The notes: generated from the letters alone by a model not told the origin. 64,000 bases of DNA from Mycobacterium spongiae (GCF_018278905.1 NZ_CP046600.1:5022001-5086000); one strand, 5' to 3'; shown: positions 1 to 10,798, counted from the first letter of the stretch. Numbers and translations are program-made.

Positions 1-1
1 G

Positions 2-1048
2 ATCTTCACGTCGGGCACCAGCGGAGACCCCAAAGCGGTGCGATGCAGCCACGGCAAGGTGGCGATCGCCGGCACGACGATGGCGCAGCGCTTCGATCTT
101 GGGCGCGACGACGTCTGCTACGTGTCGATGCCGTTGTTTCATTCCAACGCCGTGCTGGTGGGCTGGGCGGTGGCCGCGGCATGTCAGGGCTCACTGGTGT
201 TGCGGCGCAAGTTCTCGGCGTCGAACTTTCTGCCCGATGTCCGCCGCTATGGCGCCACCTATGCCAACTACGTGGGAAAGCCGCTGTCGTATGTGCTTGC
301 CACACCTGAGCAGCCTGACGACGCCGACAACCCGTTGCGGGCGGTGTACGGCAACGAGGGCGTGGCCGCCGACGTCGAGCGCTTCGGACGCAGATTCGGC
401 TGCATCGTCATGGACGGATTCGGTTCGACCGAGGGCGGGGTGGCGATCAGCCGCACGCCGGACACCCCGCAGGGCGCCCTGGGCCCGCTGCCCGACGGGA
501 TCCAGATCGTCGACCCCGATACCGGCGAGCAATGCCCGGTGGGCGTCGTGGGCGAGCTGGTCAACAGCGCCGGACCTGGTCGCTTCGAGGGCTACTACAA
601 CGACGAGGCCGCCGAATCCGAGCGGATGGCCGGCGGTGTGTACCACAGCGGCGACCTCGCCTACCGTGACGAGGCCGGCTACGTGTACTTCGCCGGGCGG
701 CTCGGCGATTGGATGCGGGTCGACGGCGAAAATCTCGGTACGGCACCGATCGAGCGAGTTCTGCTGCGGTACCCCGAAAGTTCCGAGGTTGCGGTGTATG
801 CGGTGCCCGATCCCGTCGTCGGCGACCAGGTGATGGCCGCAGTGGTGATGGCGCCTGGCGCGACGTTCGATGCCGACACCTTCCGGGACTTTCTCGCCGG
901 GCAGACCGACCTCGGGCCCAAGCAGTGGCCGTCGTACGTGCGGGTCAGCCCGGGGTTACCACGCACCGCGACCTTCAAGGTGCTCAAGCGGCAGTTGTCC
1001 GCCGAGGGTGTCGACTGCAGCGATCCGGTGTGGCCCATTCACCGGTAG
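2..1048 (+). CDS. fadD17: FadD17, fatty-acyl-CoA/AMP ligase family (5'-truncated by window edge)
   Basis: Only the C-terminal ~348 residues are present; the reading frame is open to the window edge and begins inside the AMP-binding P-loop (TSGTSGDPKAV). Further family signatures follow: DGFGSTEGG (A5-like motif), YHSGDLAYRDE with GRLGDWMRVDGEN (A7/A8 hinge region), and a terminal TATFKVLKR segment that should hold the catalytic lysine. Members adenylate a fatty or steroid acid and transfer it to CoA; the substrate of this one cannot be read from sequence. It corresponds to Rv3506 of M. tuberculosis, which is also followed by PE_PGRS genes. About 235 bp without a gene follow before the PE_PGRS start. 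Confidence 0.85.
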   Translation: MFTSGTSGDPKAVRCSHGKVAIAGTTMAQRFDLGRDDVCYVSMPLFHSNAVLVGWAVAAACQGSLVLRRKFSASNFLPDVRRYGATYANYVGKPLSYVLATPEQPDDADNPLRAVYGNEGVAADVERFGRRFGCIVMDGFGSTEGGVAISRTPDTPQGALGPLPDGIQIVDPDTGEQCPVGVVGELVNSAGPGRFEGYYNDEAAESERMAGGVYHSGDLAYRDEAGYVYFAGRLGDWMRVDGENLGTAPIERVLLRYPESSEVAVYAVPDPVVGDQVMAAVVMAPGATFDADTFRDFLAGQTDLGPKQWPSYVRVSPGLPRTATFKVLKRQLSAEGVDCSDPVWPIHR

Positions 1049-1124
1049 TTGCCCAGCAGAGGCGAGCGCCCCGATGCGATCCCGAAGCACCTCATGGTGT
1101 GGAGTGCGCATCGGACCGACGACA

Positions 1125-1157
1125 TAACCGATCCACATGCTGAATAACGATCCACAT
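1125..1157. repeat. Imperfect direct repeat in the fadD17-PE_PGRS gap
   Basis: TAACCGATCCACAT (1125-1138) recurs as TAACGATCCACAT (1145-1157), a spacing of about two helical turns, in the otherwise featureless gap 1049-1283. It could be a regulator site for the PE_PGRS gene or chance; nothing else supports a function. Confidence 0.35.
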
Positions 1158-1283
1158 ACTGACACTGGTTGATTCGGTGGAACGGCTGAATGAGCCACCC
1201 GATCGAGATACGATCCGGTTCTAGCGATGCATGGGATGGCGGCTGGCTGGTGCCAGTCTGCCTGAGCAAGTGCGAGGTGCCGG

Positions 1284-4200
1284 ATGTCGTTTGTGTTGGT
1301 AGCGCCACAGATAATGGAGTCCGTCGCCGCAGATGTGGGGCGGATTGGCGAGACGCTGGCAGCTGGCAACGCGGCCGCGGCAGCACAGACGACGGCGGTC
1401 GCGTCCGCCGCCGCGGACGAGGTGTCGGCGGCCATCGCCGCACTGTTCTCCGAGCACGCCCAGGGCTATCAGGCCGCCGCAGCGCGGGCGCAAGCATTTC
1501 ACAGCGAGTTCGTCCGTACCCTGACCGCGGGTGCGGGCTCTTATGCCGCCGCCGAGGCGGCCGCCGCGGGACCGCTGCAGCCGATTATTGACGCGCTGCC
1601 CGCACCGTTGCAGACGCCGATAGAGACGTTCCTGTCGCGCCCGCTGATCGGCAATGGCGCCGACGCGACGACGCCGGGCGGCGACGGTGCCGACGGCGGA
1701 TGGCTGTTTGGCAGCGGCGGCGCCGGCGCGGCCGGCGGGGCGGGCCAGGCCGGCGGCAACGGCGGCAACGCCGGGCTGTGGGGCAATGGCGGCCCCGGTG
1801 GCGCGGGCGGCAGCGGCGGCGCCGCTGGCGGCAACGGCGGCAACGCCGGGCTGCTCTTCGGCGGCGGGGGTGCCGGCGGCCTCGGTGGCGTCGGCGCCGC
1901 CGCCAGCACGGGCGGCATCGGCGGCAACGGCGGCAACGGCGCCGGGCTGATCGGCGCCGGCGGCGTCGGCGGCATGGGCGGCATGGGCGGCACCGGCGGC
2001 GGCACCGGCGGCACCGGCGGCAACGGTGGCGCCGGCGCGGGACTCTTCGGCGCCGCGGGCGCCGGCGGCGCTGGTGGGATCGGTGCCACCGGTACCGGTG
2101 GCGGGGGCAACGCCGGCGACGGCGGCCTCGGTGGCAACGGCGGAACCGGTGGGTTCCTCACCAACGGCGGCGCTGGCGGTGCCGGCGGCCAGGGCGGCGA
2201 CGGCGCCGCCGGGGACAACGCCGGCCTCGGCGCCGGCGACGGTGGCGACGGCGGTCTCGGTGGCAACGGTGGCGAGGGCGGCGTGGGTGGTGGCGGCCCG
2301 GTGCTGTTCGGTACCGCTGGCGCCGGCGGGCTTGGCGGCCAAGGCGGCACGGGCGGCATCGGTGGCGAAGGTGGTCAGGGCACCACCTCGATCGCCGCCG
2401 GCACCGGCGGCGACGGCGGCACGGGCGGGTCTGCCGGTAGCGGCGGGGCCGCTGGCGCCGCCGGAATCTTTAGCACCGGGGGTCTGGCCGGTGGTGTTGG
2501 CTCCGGCGGCACCGGCGGCAACGGCGGCATGGGCGGCCAAGGCGCCAACGGCGTCTCCGCCGTCGGTGACGGTGGCGCCGGCGGCGGCGGCTTCGACGGT
2601 GGCGCTGGCGGCAGCGGCGGCACCGGCGGCGCGGCGGTGACCGGCGGGACCGCCGGCAATGGCGGCACCGGCGGCACGGGCGGCACCGGCGGCACGGGCG
2701 CCGCCGGCAACGACTCGACGACGTCTGGCACCAACGGCGGCCTCGGCGGCATCGGCGGCGGAGGCGGGGCAGCCGGCTCCGGCGGCGCGGCCGGCTCCGG
2801 CACCGGCGGGGTGGCCGGCAGCGACGGCGACGGCGGCAACGGCGGCAACGGCGGCAACGGCGGCAGCGCCACCGTCGCCGGCGCCGACGGCACCGACAAC
2901 AGCGGCACCATGAACGCCACCGGTGGAAACGGGGTCGCAGGCGACGCCGGAGGCGCCGGCGGCGCCGGCGGCGCCTCCGGCGGAGCCGGCGGCACCGGTG
3001 GAACGGGCGGCAATGGCGGCAACGGCTCCAACGGCGGCAGCGGCGGCGCGGCCGGCAACTTGAGCACGAACGCCCCCACGGGTGGTGAGGGCGGCGCCGG
3101 CGGCGCCGGCGGCGCGGGCGGCGCGGCCGGTGCCGCGAACGGCGGCACCGCGGGCAGCACGGGTACCGGCGGCACCGGCGGCAACGGCGGCGCGGGCGGC
3201 CAGGGCGGCAGCGGCGCCGCCGGCACCGACAACAGCGGCAATGTCGGAGTCGCTGGCGGGACCGGCTTCAACGGCGGTGACGGCGGGGCGGGCGGCCTGG
3301 GCGGAGCCGCGGGCGCTAACGGCGGCACCGGCGGCGATGGCGGCATGGGCGGCACCGGCGGCGCCGCCGGCGCTGGCGGCGACGGTGGCAATGGCACCAC
3401 CGGCACGGGCGCGGCGCCCGCCGGCGGGACCGGAGCCAACGGCGGCGCCGGCGGCACCGGCGGCGCGGGCGGCAACGGCGGCGCTGCTGGCGGCGCCGGC
3501 GGTAACGGCGGCGAGGGCGGCACGGGCGGTGCCGGCGGTGGGGGCGGCGCAGCCGGCGAGGGTGGTGCGGCCGATACCCCCAACGCTCTGGTCACCGATA
3601 CCCCGAATGGAGGCGACGGCGGCACCGGCGGCGCCGGCGGCTTCGGTGGCGTGGGTGGCCAGGGCGGAGCCGCCGGAGCCGGCGCCTCGGTCGGCGGCGG
3701 CGACGGCGGCATGGGCGGCGAAGGCGGCTCGGCAGGCAACGGCGGAGCCGGCGGCGCCGGCGCGAGCGGTACCCTCGACGCGCCCCCAGGCAACGGCGGT
3801 AGTGGCGGCACCGGTGGCGACGCCGGCAACGGTGGACAGGGCGGCACCGGCGGTGCCGACGCTGCTGGCACATCCGCCGGCGACGGCGGCCAGGGCGGCA
3901 CCGGCGGAAACGCCGGCGCAGGCGGTAACGGCGCCTTGGGCGCCGCCAACGGCGGTGACGGCACCGGAACGGTGTTTGCCGCCGGCAACGGCGGCAACGG
4001 CGGCAACGCCGGCATGGCCGGCCAGGGTGGAGCCGGCGGCCAAGGCGGCGACGCCAGCAACAACTTCAGCGGCGGCAACGGCGGCAACGGCGGCAACGGC
4101 GGCCTGGGCGCCAACGGCGGAGATGGCGCCGCCGGCACCGACGGCACGCAAAACCCCATCGGAAGCATCTTCATCGCCACGCCTGACGGCGGCACCGGCG

Positions 4201-5567
4201 GGTCCGGGGGCACCGGGAGCGGTGGCGGCCTACCCGGCGACGGCGGAGCTATCGGCAACCTCAGCAACGGCACCGCCGGCAGCCAGGGTACCGGCGGCGA
4301 CGGCGGCAACGGCGGCGCCGGTGGCAAAGGCGGGGCCGGCGCCAACGGCGCCAACATCACCAACACAACCACAGTGCCGCAGGCTGCTGATGGCGGCGAC
4401 GGCGCCGACGCTGACCCGACCGGTGGCAACGGTGACCCTGGTACTCCGGGCAGCCCCACCACCGGTCCTCCCCCCGTCACTCAAATCCAGCAGGGTGGTA
4501 ATGGCGGAGACGGCGGCACTGGAACCAACAACAACGACAGCCAAACCGCCACCGGCGGAGAGGGCGGCGCAGGCGGCGACGGTAGTTTCTTGAATGGGCC
4601 CGGTGGCGACGGCGGCCTGGGCGGCGACGCCAACGCCACCGGCAAAGCCGGGACGGCAAACGCTGGCGAAGGCGGCGGCGGCGGGGACGGCGGGTCCGGT
4701 GGATTTGGGGCCGGTGGCAGTGGAGGCGCTGGCGGCGCCGCCACCGCCAACGCCGAAGACGGGGTGGCCAACGGCGGCAACGGCGGCAACGGCGGCAATG
4801 CCACCAACGGCACGACGACCCTACCCGACGGCACTATGGTTACCGCCGGCAATGGCGCCGCTGGCGGGAACGGCGGCAACGGAGGCCTCGCTACTGCGAA
4901 CGGCACCAACGGGACAGCCGTCGGCGGCAACGGCGGCAACGGCGGCGACGGCAACCTCGGCTCGTTCAATGCCGGCAGTGGTGGCGCTGGCGGACAGGGC
5001 GGCGCGGGCGGCGCCGGTGGTTTCAACGGCGGCACCGGCGGCACTGGCGGCGCCGGCGGCGCTGGCGGGGCCGGCGGCGATGGCGCCGACGGCGGCCTCG
5101 GCGGCAACGGCGGCAACGGCGGCGGGGCTGTCGCAACCGGCAGCGGAAATGACACCACCGGCAACGGCGGCAACGGCGGCAACGGCGCCGACGCCGCGTT
5201 CGGCGCCGACGGTGGTACCGGCGGCGACGGCGGAGCTGGCGGCCTCTCCGGCGGCGGCGGTGCCGGCGATGGCGGAGCTGGCGGTGCGGGCGGAAATGGC
5301 GGCACCGGCGGAACTGGCGGCAACGGCGGGGACGGCGGCACCGGCACCGTGGCCGGCGACGATGGCACCGGCGGGAGCGGTGCCGACAGCGGCACCGGCG
5401 GTGACGGCGGCAGGGGCGGGAATGCCGGCAACGGCAATTCCGGCGGCACCGGCGGTGATGGCACGTCCAACAGCGGCAGCGGATCTGGCGGTGGCCAGGC
5501 CGGCGGCACCGGCGGTGACGGTACCGGCACGGGCGGCAGCGCCGGGGCTGCTGGAACCGTCTCCTGA
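1284..5567 (+). CDS. PE_PGRS family protein (1427 aa)
   Basis: Residues 1-95 form a typical PE domain beginning MSFVLVAPQ, with the helical [12 protein letters not shown] segment. The conserved PE-to-PGRS junction RPLIGNG lies at about residues 119-125. From there to the end the protein is glycine/alanine-rich GGxGG repeat with asparagine and aspartate. A proline-rich break interrupts the repeats near residue 1050. The start is supported by a GAGGT ribosome site just upstream. PE domains direct export through type VII (ESX-5) systems; PGRS domains are usually surface-exposed. It stops 13 bp before the convergent ilvX stop. It sits where H37Rv has PE_PGRS53/54, but such repeats do not allow a one-to-one assignment. 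Confidence 0.93.
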   Translation: MSFVLVAPQIMESVAADVGRIGETLAAGNAAAAAQTTAVASAAADEVSAAIAALFSEHAQGYQAAAARAQAFHSEFVRTLTAGAGSYAAAEAAAAGPLQPIIDALPAPLQTPIETFLSRPLIGNGADATTPGGDGADGGWLFGSGGAGAAGGAGQAGGNGGNAGLWGNGGPGGAGGSGGAAGGNGGNAGLLFGGGGAGGLGGVGAAASTGGIGGNGGNGAGLIGAGGVGGMGGMGGTGGGTGGTGGNGGAGAGLFGAAGAGGAGGIGATGTGGGGNAGDGGLGGNGGTGGFLTNGGAGGAGGQGGDGAAGDNAGLGAGDGGDGGLGGNGGEGGVGGGGPVLFGTAGAGGLGGQGGTGGIGGEGGQGTTSIAAGTGGDGGTGGSAGSGGAAGAAGIFSTGGLAGGVGSGGTGGNGGMGGQGANGVSAVGDGGAGGGGFDGGAGGSGGTGGAAVTGGTAGNGGTGGTGGTGGTGAAGNDSTTSGTNGGLGGIGGGGGAAGSGGAAGSGTGGVAGSDGDGGNGGNGGNGGSATVAGADGTDNSGTMNATGGNGVAGDAGGAGGAGGASGGAGGTGGTGGNGGNGSNGGSGGAAGNLSTNAPTGGEGGAGGAGGAGGAAGAANGGTAGSTGTGGTGGNGGAGGQGGSGAAGTDNSGNVGVAGGTGFNGGDGGAGGLGGAAGANGGTGGDGGMGGTGGAAGAGGDGGNGTTGTGAAPAGGTGANGGAGGTGGAGGNGGAAGGAGGNGGEGGTGGAGGGGGAAGEGGAADTPNALVTDTPNGGDGGTGGAGGFGGVGGQGGAAGAGASVGGGDGGMGGEGGSAGNGGAGGAGASGTLDAPPGNGGSGGTGGDAGNGGQGGTGGADAAGTSAGDGGQGGTGGNAGAGGNGALGAANGGDGTGTVFAAGNGGNGGNAGMAGQGGAGGQGGDASNNFSGGNGGNGGNGGLGANGGDGAAGTDGTQNPIGSIFIATPDGGTGGSGGTGSGGGLPGDGGAIGNLSNGTAGSQGTGGDGGNGGAGGKGGAGANGANITNTTTVPQAADGGDGADADPTGGNGDPGTPGSPTTGPPPVTQIQQGGNGGDGGTGTNNNDSQTATGGEGGAGGDGSFLNGPGGDGGLGGDANATGKAGTANAGEGGGGGDGGSGGFGAGGSGGAGGAATANAEDGVANGGNGGNGGNATNGTTTLPDGTMVTAGNGAAGGNGGNGGLATANGTNGTAVGGNGGNGGDGNLGSFNAGSGGAGGQGGAGGAGGFNGGTGGTGGAGGAGGAGGDGADGGLGGNGGNGGGAVATGSGNDTTGNGGNGGNGADAAFGADGGTGGDGGAGGLSGGGGAGDGGAGGAGGNGGTGGTGGNGGDGGTGTVAGDDGTGGSGADSGTGGDGGRGGNAGNGNSGGTGGDGTSNSGSGSGGGQAGGTGGDGTGTGGSAGAAGTVS

Positions 5568-5580
5568 GGTTGACGTCCCG

Positions 5581-7128
5581 CTAGCCGAGCATTGACGGCA
5601 CCACGGCGTCGATCAGGTGCGGTCCGGGTTCGTCGAAAGCGGCACGCAGGGCGTCCGCGAACTCCTCGCAGGTTGTCGCCCGCCGAGCCGGCACCCCCAT
5701 CCCCTCGGCGATCTTGACGAAATCCATTGCGGGGCGCGATATGTCAAGCAGATCCAGCGCTTTGGGACCGGGTTCGGATCCGGCGCCGACGCGCTGCAGC
5801 TCGATCCGCAGGATGTCATAGGCGCCGTTGTCGTAGATCACCGTGGTGACGTCCAGATTCTCTCGCGCCTGAGTCCACAATCCCGAGATCGTGTACATCG
5901 CCGACCCGTCGGATTCCAGGCACAGCACCCGACGATCGGGCGCGGCGACCGCGGCACCGACCGCGGCCGGTATGCCGTAGCCGATCGCCCCGCCAGTCAG
6001 CGTCAGCCAGTCATGGGCCGGCGCCCCGGCGGTGGCCTGCGGCAACAGCACGCCCGAGGTATTCGACTCGTCCACGACAATCGCCCCTTCGGGCAACAGT
6101 GCGCCGACGACGTCGGCGGCCGTCATTGAGGTCAGTGTCCCGGTCGGCAACTCCGGACGGGACGCGGCCGCCACCGATGCCACTGTGTCCGGCGCAACCT
6201 CGTCGGCCAACGCGGCCAACGCGGCCGCCGCACCGTGCTGTTCGCAGAGCACGTGTACCTCGCAGCCGGCCGGCACCAGATCGCTCGGCACGCCGGGATA
6301 GGCGAAGAACGACACCGGTGACTTGGCGCCGGCCAGCACCAGGTGCTTGACCCCGTCCAGCTGCGCGGTCGCGCCTTCAGCGAAATAGTTGAGCCGGTCG
6401 ACGGCGGGGACACCGGCACCGCGCTCCCACCGCGTCGGGAATGTTTCGCACAACCAGCGGGCTCCGGTTGCCTCAACGACCCGCGCCGCCGCGGCCAGCC
6501 CGGGCCCGCGAGTCGCGTCCCCGCCGATCAGGATCATGGCGGGTTCTCCCGAGCGCAGCACCTCAGCGACCGGCCCGATGTCCACCGGCGTTCCAGCCGA
6601 CGGCGCCGGAACACCCGCCGCCGGATGGGCGCCATCGGTCCAACACACATCAGCGGGCAGGATCAGCGTCGAGATCTGCGCGCCCGAACGGCTCGCGGCG
6701 ATGGCCGCTTCGGCGTCGGCCCCGACCTGCGCGACGGCACCCGTCCGCCGCACCCAGGCCGAGACGGTGCCGGCGACCGCGTCGATGTCGGATTCCAGCG
6801 GGGCGTCGTACTTCTTGTGATGGATCGCATGGTCGCCGACAACGACCACCATCGGCACCCGGGCGCGACGCGCGTTGTGCAGGTTGGCCAGACCATTGCC
6901 CAGACCCGGCCCCAAATGCAGCAGCACCGCCGCCGGCCGGTCGGCGATCCGCGCATAACCATCCGCGGCACCAGTGGCCACGCCTTCGAAGAGGGTCAGC
7001 ACTCCGCGCATGCGGGGGACGGTGTCCAGCGCCGCCACAAAGTGCATCTCCGAGGTGCCCGGGTTGGCGAAACACACATCCACACCCCCATCGACCAACG
7101 TGTTGATCAAGGCCTGGGCACCATTCAC
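5581..7128 (-). CDS. ilvX: IlvX, acetolactate-synthase-like ThDP-dependent enzyme
   Basis: 515 aa from the GTG at 7128, the family length; a GGGAG ribosome site precedes it and an in-frame start further upstream would overlap the amidohydrolase gene. Features of the ThDP superfamily are visible: N-terminal FANPGTSEMHF, FEGVATGAADGYAR carrying the conserved cofactor-activating glutamate (about residue 48), a central nucleotide-fold-like domain, and a C-terminal ThDP/Mg region SDGSAMYTISG ending in YDN. The usual GDG is SDG here. The annotated name implies branched-chain amino-acid synthesis, but isolated genes of this type are more like benzoylformate or oxalyl-CoA decarboxylases, so the reaction is uncertain. 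It lies 4 bp downstream of the amidohydrolase-like gene and is probably co-transcribed. Confidence 0.88.
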   Translation of the reverse strand: MNGAQALINTLVDGGVDVCFANPGTSEMHFVAALDTVPRMRGVLTLFEGVATGAADGYARIADRPAAVLLHLGPGLGNGLANLHNARRARVPMVVVVGDHAIHHKKYDAPLESDIDAVAGTVSAWVRRTGAVAQVGADAEAAIAASRSGAQISTLILPADVCWTDGAHPAAGVPAPSAGTPVDIGPVAEVLRSGEPAMILIGGDATRGPGLAAAARVVEATGARWLCETFPTRWERGAGVPAVDRLNYFAEGATAQLDGVKHLVLAGAKSPVSFFAYPGVPSDLVPAGCEVHVLCEQHGAAAALAALADEVAPDTVASVAAASRPELPTGTLTSMTAADVVGALLPEGAIVVDESNTSGVLLPQATAGAPAHDWLTLTGGAIGYGIPAAVGAAVAAPDRRVLCLESDGSAMYTISGLWTQARENLDVTTVIYDNGAYDILRIELQRVGAGSEPGPKALDLLDISRPAMDFVKIAEGMGVPARRATTCEEFADALRAAFDEPGPHLIDAVVPSMLG

Positions 7129-7132
7129 GGAT

Positions 7133-7969
7133 CTACTCCCCTCTCTTGGGACATCGGGCGAGCCGAAAGACCCGCTCGGCGTTGTCGTGCAGAAAGTCGC
7201 GACGAGCCTCGTCGCTGAGGCCGAGGTCGTCAAAGCCGGCCAGGGCGTGCGCATGCGCGATCATCGGGTAGTTGGTCCCGAACATGACTTTGCGTTGTCC
7301 CGTACCGGTTTTCATGAACCGGACTAGCTCGGGCGGTAGCCGCTTGATCGTGTATGCCGAGGTGTCGATGTAGACGTTCTCGTGCTTGCGGGCGACCGCG
7401 ACCATCTCCTCGGTCCACGGATAGCCAATGTGTCCGCACACGATCACGAGCTCCGGAAAGTCGAGGGCCACCTGATCGATGTAGGGAATCGGGCGGCCGG
7501 TCTCCGACGGCCGCAGCGGGCCGGTGTGACCAACCTGAGTGCAGAATGGCACGGCCGACTCCACACATTCGGCGAACAGCGGGTAGTACCGGCGATCGGT
7601 CGGCGGCGCGTTCCACAGCCACGGCACCACCCGTAGACCGATGAACCCTTCACTGACTCGACGCCTCAGCTCGCGGACGGCCGCCATCGGGCGGTCCAAG
7701 TCGACCGCCGCCAGACCAGCAAACCTGTCCGGGTACAACCGGATCCATTCCGCAACCTGGTCGTTGGAGATCAGATCCTGCGCTACCGGGCCACACCACG
7801 CGCTGAGCAGGCCGAAACCCACATCGGCGGCATCCATCGACGCTACGGTCACCTCGATCGGGATGTCGCCATCCGGTATCGACCCACCGGTCCAGCGCCG
7901 CAGCGAAGCCATCATGTCGCTGCGCAGAAACCCTTGGGTCGGATGCTGCATCCACACATCGATCGTCAT
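7133..7969 (-). CDS. Amidohydrolase-2 family protein (TIM-barrel hydrolase/decarboxylase type)
   Basis: 278 aa, equal in my recollection to Rv3510c. Barrel signatures include QVGHTGP, VCGHIGYPW and YIDTSAY; these histidines are the expected metal-site positions. The end-of-barrel motif normally written FG(S/T)DYP reads FGTNYP, so the usual metal/catalytic aspartate is asparagine. Family members hydrolyse or decarboxylate small aromatic or lactone substrates. It directly precedes ilvX on the same strand with a 4-bp gap, so the two may form a two-step pathway of decarboxylation or C-C cleavage; that is inference. The 199 bp upstream, to the fadD19 stop, hold no gene. Confidence 0.82.
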   Translation of the reverse strand: MTIDVWMQHPTQGFLRSDMMASLRRWTGGSIPDGDIPIEVTVASMDAADVGFGLLSAWCGPVAQDLISNDQVAEWIRLYPDRFAGLAAVDLDRPMAAVRELRRRVSEGFIGLRVVPWLWNAPPTDRRYYPLFAECVESAVPFCTQVGHTGPLRPSETGRPIPYIDQVALDFPELVIVCGHIGYPWTEEMVAVARKHENVYIDTSAYTIKRLPPELVRFMKTGTGQRKVMFGTNYPMIAHAHALAGFDDLGLSDEARRDFLHDNAERVFRLARCPKRGE

Positions 7970-8168
7970 CGCGCTTCAGACTGTAGACGCTCGGGAGCCA
8001 ATTACCACCCCTGCACCCTCGCAATCGGGGCGAGGCGCCGGAGGCCGCTCATATCGTCCAAGCAGGACACGCTAGACCAGCCGAAGGTTGGTCCCCTCAT
8101 CAGGCGGGGCGAGCCGCCAGGCCGCGAGCTCGCTACACCGGAGCGCGGCGCGCCCGGATCACCCAGGA

Positions 8169-9815
8169 TCAGGCGCCAGTGCTCTCCTGATTGGCACGCA
8201 CGTCGTCGGCGGGGCGTGCCTCGGTCTGCTCCTTGGCCCAGCGGTAGTCCGGCTTGCCGGCGGGTGTGCGCTTCACCTCATCGACGAGCCAAAGGCTGCG
8301 CGGCACTTTATATCCCGCGATCTCGGAACGCACGAAACCGTCCAGTTCGGCTAACGCCGGCCGGCATCCGGGCCGGGCCGCAACGACGGCCGCCACGTGC
8401 TGGCCGTAGCGCGGATCCGGCACACCGACCACCAGGGCATCGAATACATCGGGGTGGCCCTTGAGCGCCGCCTCCACTTCTTCCGGGTAGATCTTTTCCC
8501 CGCCGCTGTTGATCGATACCGAGCCCCGACCCAGCATGGTGACCGTGCCGTCCTCCTCGACCTGCGCGTAGTCACCGGGGATCGCGTAACGGACTCCGTT
8601 GATGGTCTTGAACGTCTCAGCGGTCTTCTTCTCGTCTTTGTAGTAGCCGACGGGAATGTTGCCCTTCTTGGCGATGACGCCGCGCACGCCTGAGCCGGGC
8701 TGCACCTCGTTGCCGTCGTCGTCGAGGACGACGGTGCGATTGTCGATGCTCACTCGCGGCCCACCGGAATGCGCCTGGCCCGCCACGACGATGCTCGTTC
8801 CACCAAATCCGGTTTCCGATGCGCCGATCGAGTCCGTAATGACCCGATTGGGCAGCAGTTCGATGAATTTCTCCTTGAGGCTCGGCGAGAACAGCGCCGC
8901 GGTGCTCGCCAACAGGAAGAGCGACGACAGATCGTAATCGTTGTCCTTCATCAGCGCGTCAAGCAGCGGGCGGGCCATGGCGTCACCCGTGAAGAACAAC
9001 AGGTTCACCTTGTGGTCGTGAATCCTGCGCCACACCTCGTCGGCCTGGAATTCCGGCGCGAGCACAGTGGTTTGACCCGAGAAGATCGCCATCCAGGTCG
9101 CCGACTGGGTGGCGCCGTGGATCATTGGCGGAATCGGATAGCGGATCATCGGCGGATTCGCTGCGGCGGCCTTGGCCAGGTCGTACTCGTCCTTGACGAA
9201 TTCGCCCGTCGCGAAGTCAGTTCCGCCGAACAGCACGCGGTAGATGTCTTCATGGCGCCACATCACGCCCTTCGGGAATCCAGTGGTGCCGCCGGTATAG
9301 AGCAAGTAGATGGCGTCGGGGCTGCGCTCACCGAAGTCGCGCTCGGGAGAACCCTGCGCGATTGCCGAGGAGAACTCGACGCCGCCGTAGCGCTCAAAGT
9401 CGTCGTCGGTGCCGTCCTCGACCACCAGAACCGTCTTGACGTTGGGAGTCTCGGGCAACACGTTGGCGACCCGATCGGAATACCGACGTTCATGGACCAA
9501 CGCCACCATGTCGGAGTTATCGAAGAGGTAGCGAAGTTCGCCCTCCACGTAGCGGAAATTCACGTTCACGAGGATCGCGCCGGCCTTCACCACGCCCAGC
9601 ATCGCGATGACGATCTCGATGCGGTTGCGACAATAAAGTCCGACCTTGTCGTCCTGCTGCACCCCCTGGTCAATCAGGTAATGGGCGAGGCGATTGGCCT
9701 TCTCCTCCAGTTGGGCGTAGGTCAGCTGCTCATCGCCGCAGATAAGGGCGATACGGTCAGGCACAGCGTCAATAGCGTGCTCGGCGAGATCGGCAATATT
9801 CAGGGCCACGGCCAC
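8169..9815 (-). CDS. fadD19: FadD19, steroid side-chain CoA ligase
   Basis: 548 aa from the GTG at 9815, matching the length and N-terminus ([20 protein letters not shown]) of M. tuberculosis FadD19. The adenylation P-loop [11 protein letters not shown] lies at about residues 173-183, a [10 protein letters not shown] hinge region follows, and the C-terminal [10 protein letters not shown] carries the catalytic lysine. FadD19 activates C27 cholestenoate-type side chains to CoA esters and in Rhodococcus is needed for C24-branched sterols. It is divergent from echA19, with a KstR palindrome 5 bp upstream of the start codon; no Shine-Dalgarno sequence is evident, suggesting a leaderless or near-leaderless message. 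A slightly longer ATG frame would overlap the operator and is less likely. Confidence 0.95.
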   Translation of the reverse strand: MAVALNIADLAEHAIDAVPDRIALICGDEQLTYAQLEEKANRLAHYLIDQGVQQDDKVGLYCRNRIEIVIAMLGVVKAGAILVNVNFRYVEGELRYLFDNSDMVALVHERRYSDRVANVLPETPNVKTVLVVEDGTDDDFERYGGVEFSSAIAQGSPERDFGERSPDAIYLLYTGGTTGFPKGVMWRHEDIYRVLFGGTDFATGEFVKDEYDLAKAAAANPPMIRYPIPPMIHGATQSATWMAIFSGQTTVLAPEFQADEVWRRIHDHKVNLLFFTGDAMARPLLDALMKDNDYDLSSLFLLASTAALFSPSLKEKFIELLPNRVITDSIGASETGFGGTSIVVAGQAHSGGPRVSIDNRTVVLDDDGNEVQPGSGVRGVIAKKGNIPVGYYKDEKKTAETFKTINGVRYAIPGDYAQVEEDGTVTMLGRGSVSINSGGEKIYPEEVEAALKGHPDVFDALVVGVPDPRYGQHVAAVVAARPGCRPALAELDGFVRSEIAGYKVPRSLWLVDEVKRTPAGKPDYRWAKEQTEARPADDVRANQESTGA

Positions 9816-9820
9816 CAAAC

Positions 9821-9834
9821 TAGAACGTGTTACA
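9821..9834. promoter_or_regulatory. KstR operator between fadD19 and echA19
   Basis: TAGAACGTGTTACA matches the KstR consensus TNNAACNNGTTNNA at every fixed position. It sits in the divergent gap, 5 bp from the fadD19 GTG and 45 bp from the echA19 GTG, so it could repress both directions. KstR is the TetR-type repressor of cholesterol catabolism, relieved by a CoA-thioester sterol metabolite; its own gene lies outside this window. Confidence 0.88.
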
Positions 9835-9879
9835 TTTCTTGACAAGTTGATCGACTATGTCGAGAAAGAGAGACTGCCC

Positions 9880-10704
9880 GTGGCCCCGAATGACGACGGA
9901 GCACCAGCAAACGCGGAACCCGCGCCCGACGCGCTCGTGGAACAGCGCGGCCACACTCTCATCGTGACAATGAACCGCCCTTCTCGACGCAACGCTCTCA
10001 GTGGCGAAATGATGCAGATCATGGTCGAAGCATGGGACCGCGTGGACAGCGATCCCGACATCCGTTGCTGCATTCTGACCGGTGCCGGTGGCTACTTCTG
10101 TGCGGGGATGGATCTCAAGGCGGCGACCCAAAAGCCGCCGGGGGACTCTTTCAAGGACGGCAGCTACGACCCGTCACGCATCGACGCTCTGCTCAAGGGC
10201 CGGCGGCTAACCAAGCCACTTATCGCCGCCGTCGAGGGCCCCGCGATCGCCGGCGGAACGGAGATCCTGCAGGGCACCGACATCCGAGTCGCTGGCGAAA
10301 GCGCCAAGTTCGGCATCTCCGAGGCCAAGTGGAGCCTCTACCCGATGGGCGGCTCCGCGGTGCGGCTAGTGCGCCAGATCCCCTACACGGTGGCCTGTGA
10401 CCTGCTGTTGACGGGACGGCACATCACCGCGACCGAGGCCCAGGAGATGGGCCTTATCGGCTACGTCGTACCCGATGGGCAGGCGCTGTCCAAGGCGCTC
10501 GAGCTCGCAGAGGTGATTGGCAATAACGGCCCGCTCGCCGTCCAGGCGATCCTGCGGACGATCCGCGAGACCGAGGGCATGGCCGAGAACGACGCGTTCG
10601 CGATCGACACCCAGATCGGGATCAAGGTCTTCCTGTCCGACGACGCCAAGGAAGGTCCCAAAGCGTTCGCTGAAAAGCGCGCGCCCAACTTCCAGAACCG
10701 CTAG
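9880..10704 (+). CDS. echA19: EchA19, enoyl-CoA hydratase of sterol side-chain beta-oxidation
   Basis: Crotonase fold: [13 protein letters not shown] supplies the first oxyanion segment, [10 protein letters not shown] the second, and [16 protein letters not shown] the active-site loop. It hydrates enoyl-CoA esters; M. tuberculosis EchA19 works on steroid enoyl-CoAs. The GTG at 9880 was chosen (274 aa) because a purine-rich AAAGAGAG lies upstream; an in-frame TTG at 9847 is possible but poorly placed. The N-terminal ~20 residues ([15 protein letters not shown]) are longer than I recall for the 263-aa H37Rv protein. It shares a KstR operator with fadD19. Downstream it converges on cyp142 with a short gap holding a 10-bp triple repeat. 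Confidence 0.93.
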   Translation: MAPNDDGAPANAEPAPDALVEQRGHTLIVTMNRPSRRNALSGEMMQIMVEAWDRVDSDPDIRCCILTGAGGYFCAGMDLKAATQKPPGDSFKDGSYDPSRIDALLKGRRLTKPLIAAVEGPAIAGGTEILQGTDIRVAGESAKFGISEAKWSLYPMGGSAVRLVRQIPYTVACDLLLTGRHITATEAQEMGLIGYVVPDGQALSKALELAEVIGNNGPLAVQAILRTIRETEGMAENDAFAIDTQIGIKVFLSDDAKEGPKAFAEKRAPNFQNR

Positions 10705-10732
10705 CTCCCTGCGCCGAACTTGAACCCCCTAC

Positions 10733-10762
10733 GAGATCCGGGGAGATCCGGGGAGATCCGGG
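10733..10762. repeat. Three perfect tandem copies of GAGATCCGGG
   Basis: The 10-bp unit occurs at 10733-10742, 10743-10752 and 10753-10762, in the 94-bp gap between the convergent echA19 and cyp142 stops. It is a candidate variable-number tandem repeat. H37Rv carries a gene (Rv3517) in this gap by my recollection; none is present here. Confidence 0.8.
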
Positions 10763-10798
10763 CCAGTTTCTCGCAGTGACGTCACGATCGGCGAAGAG

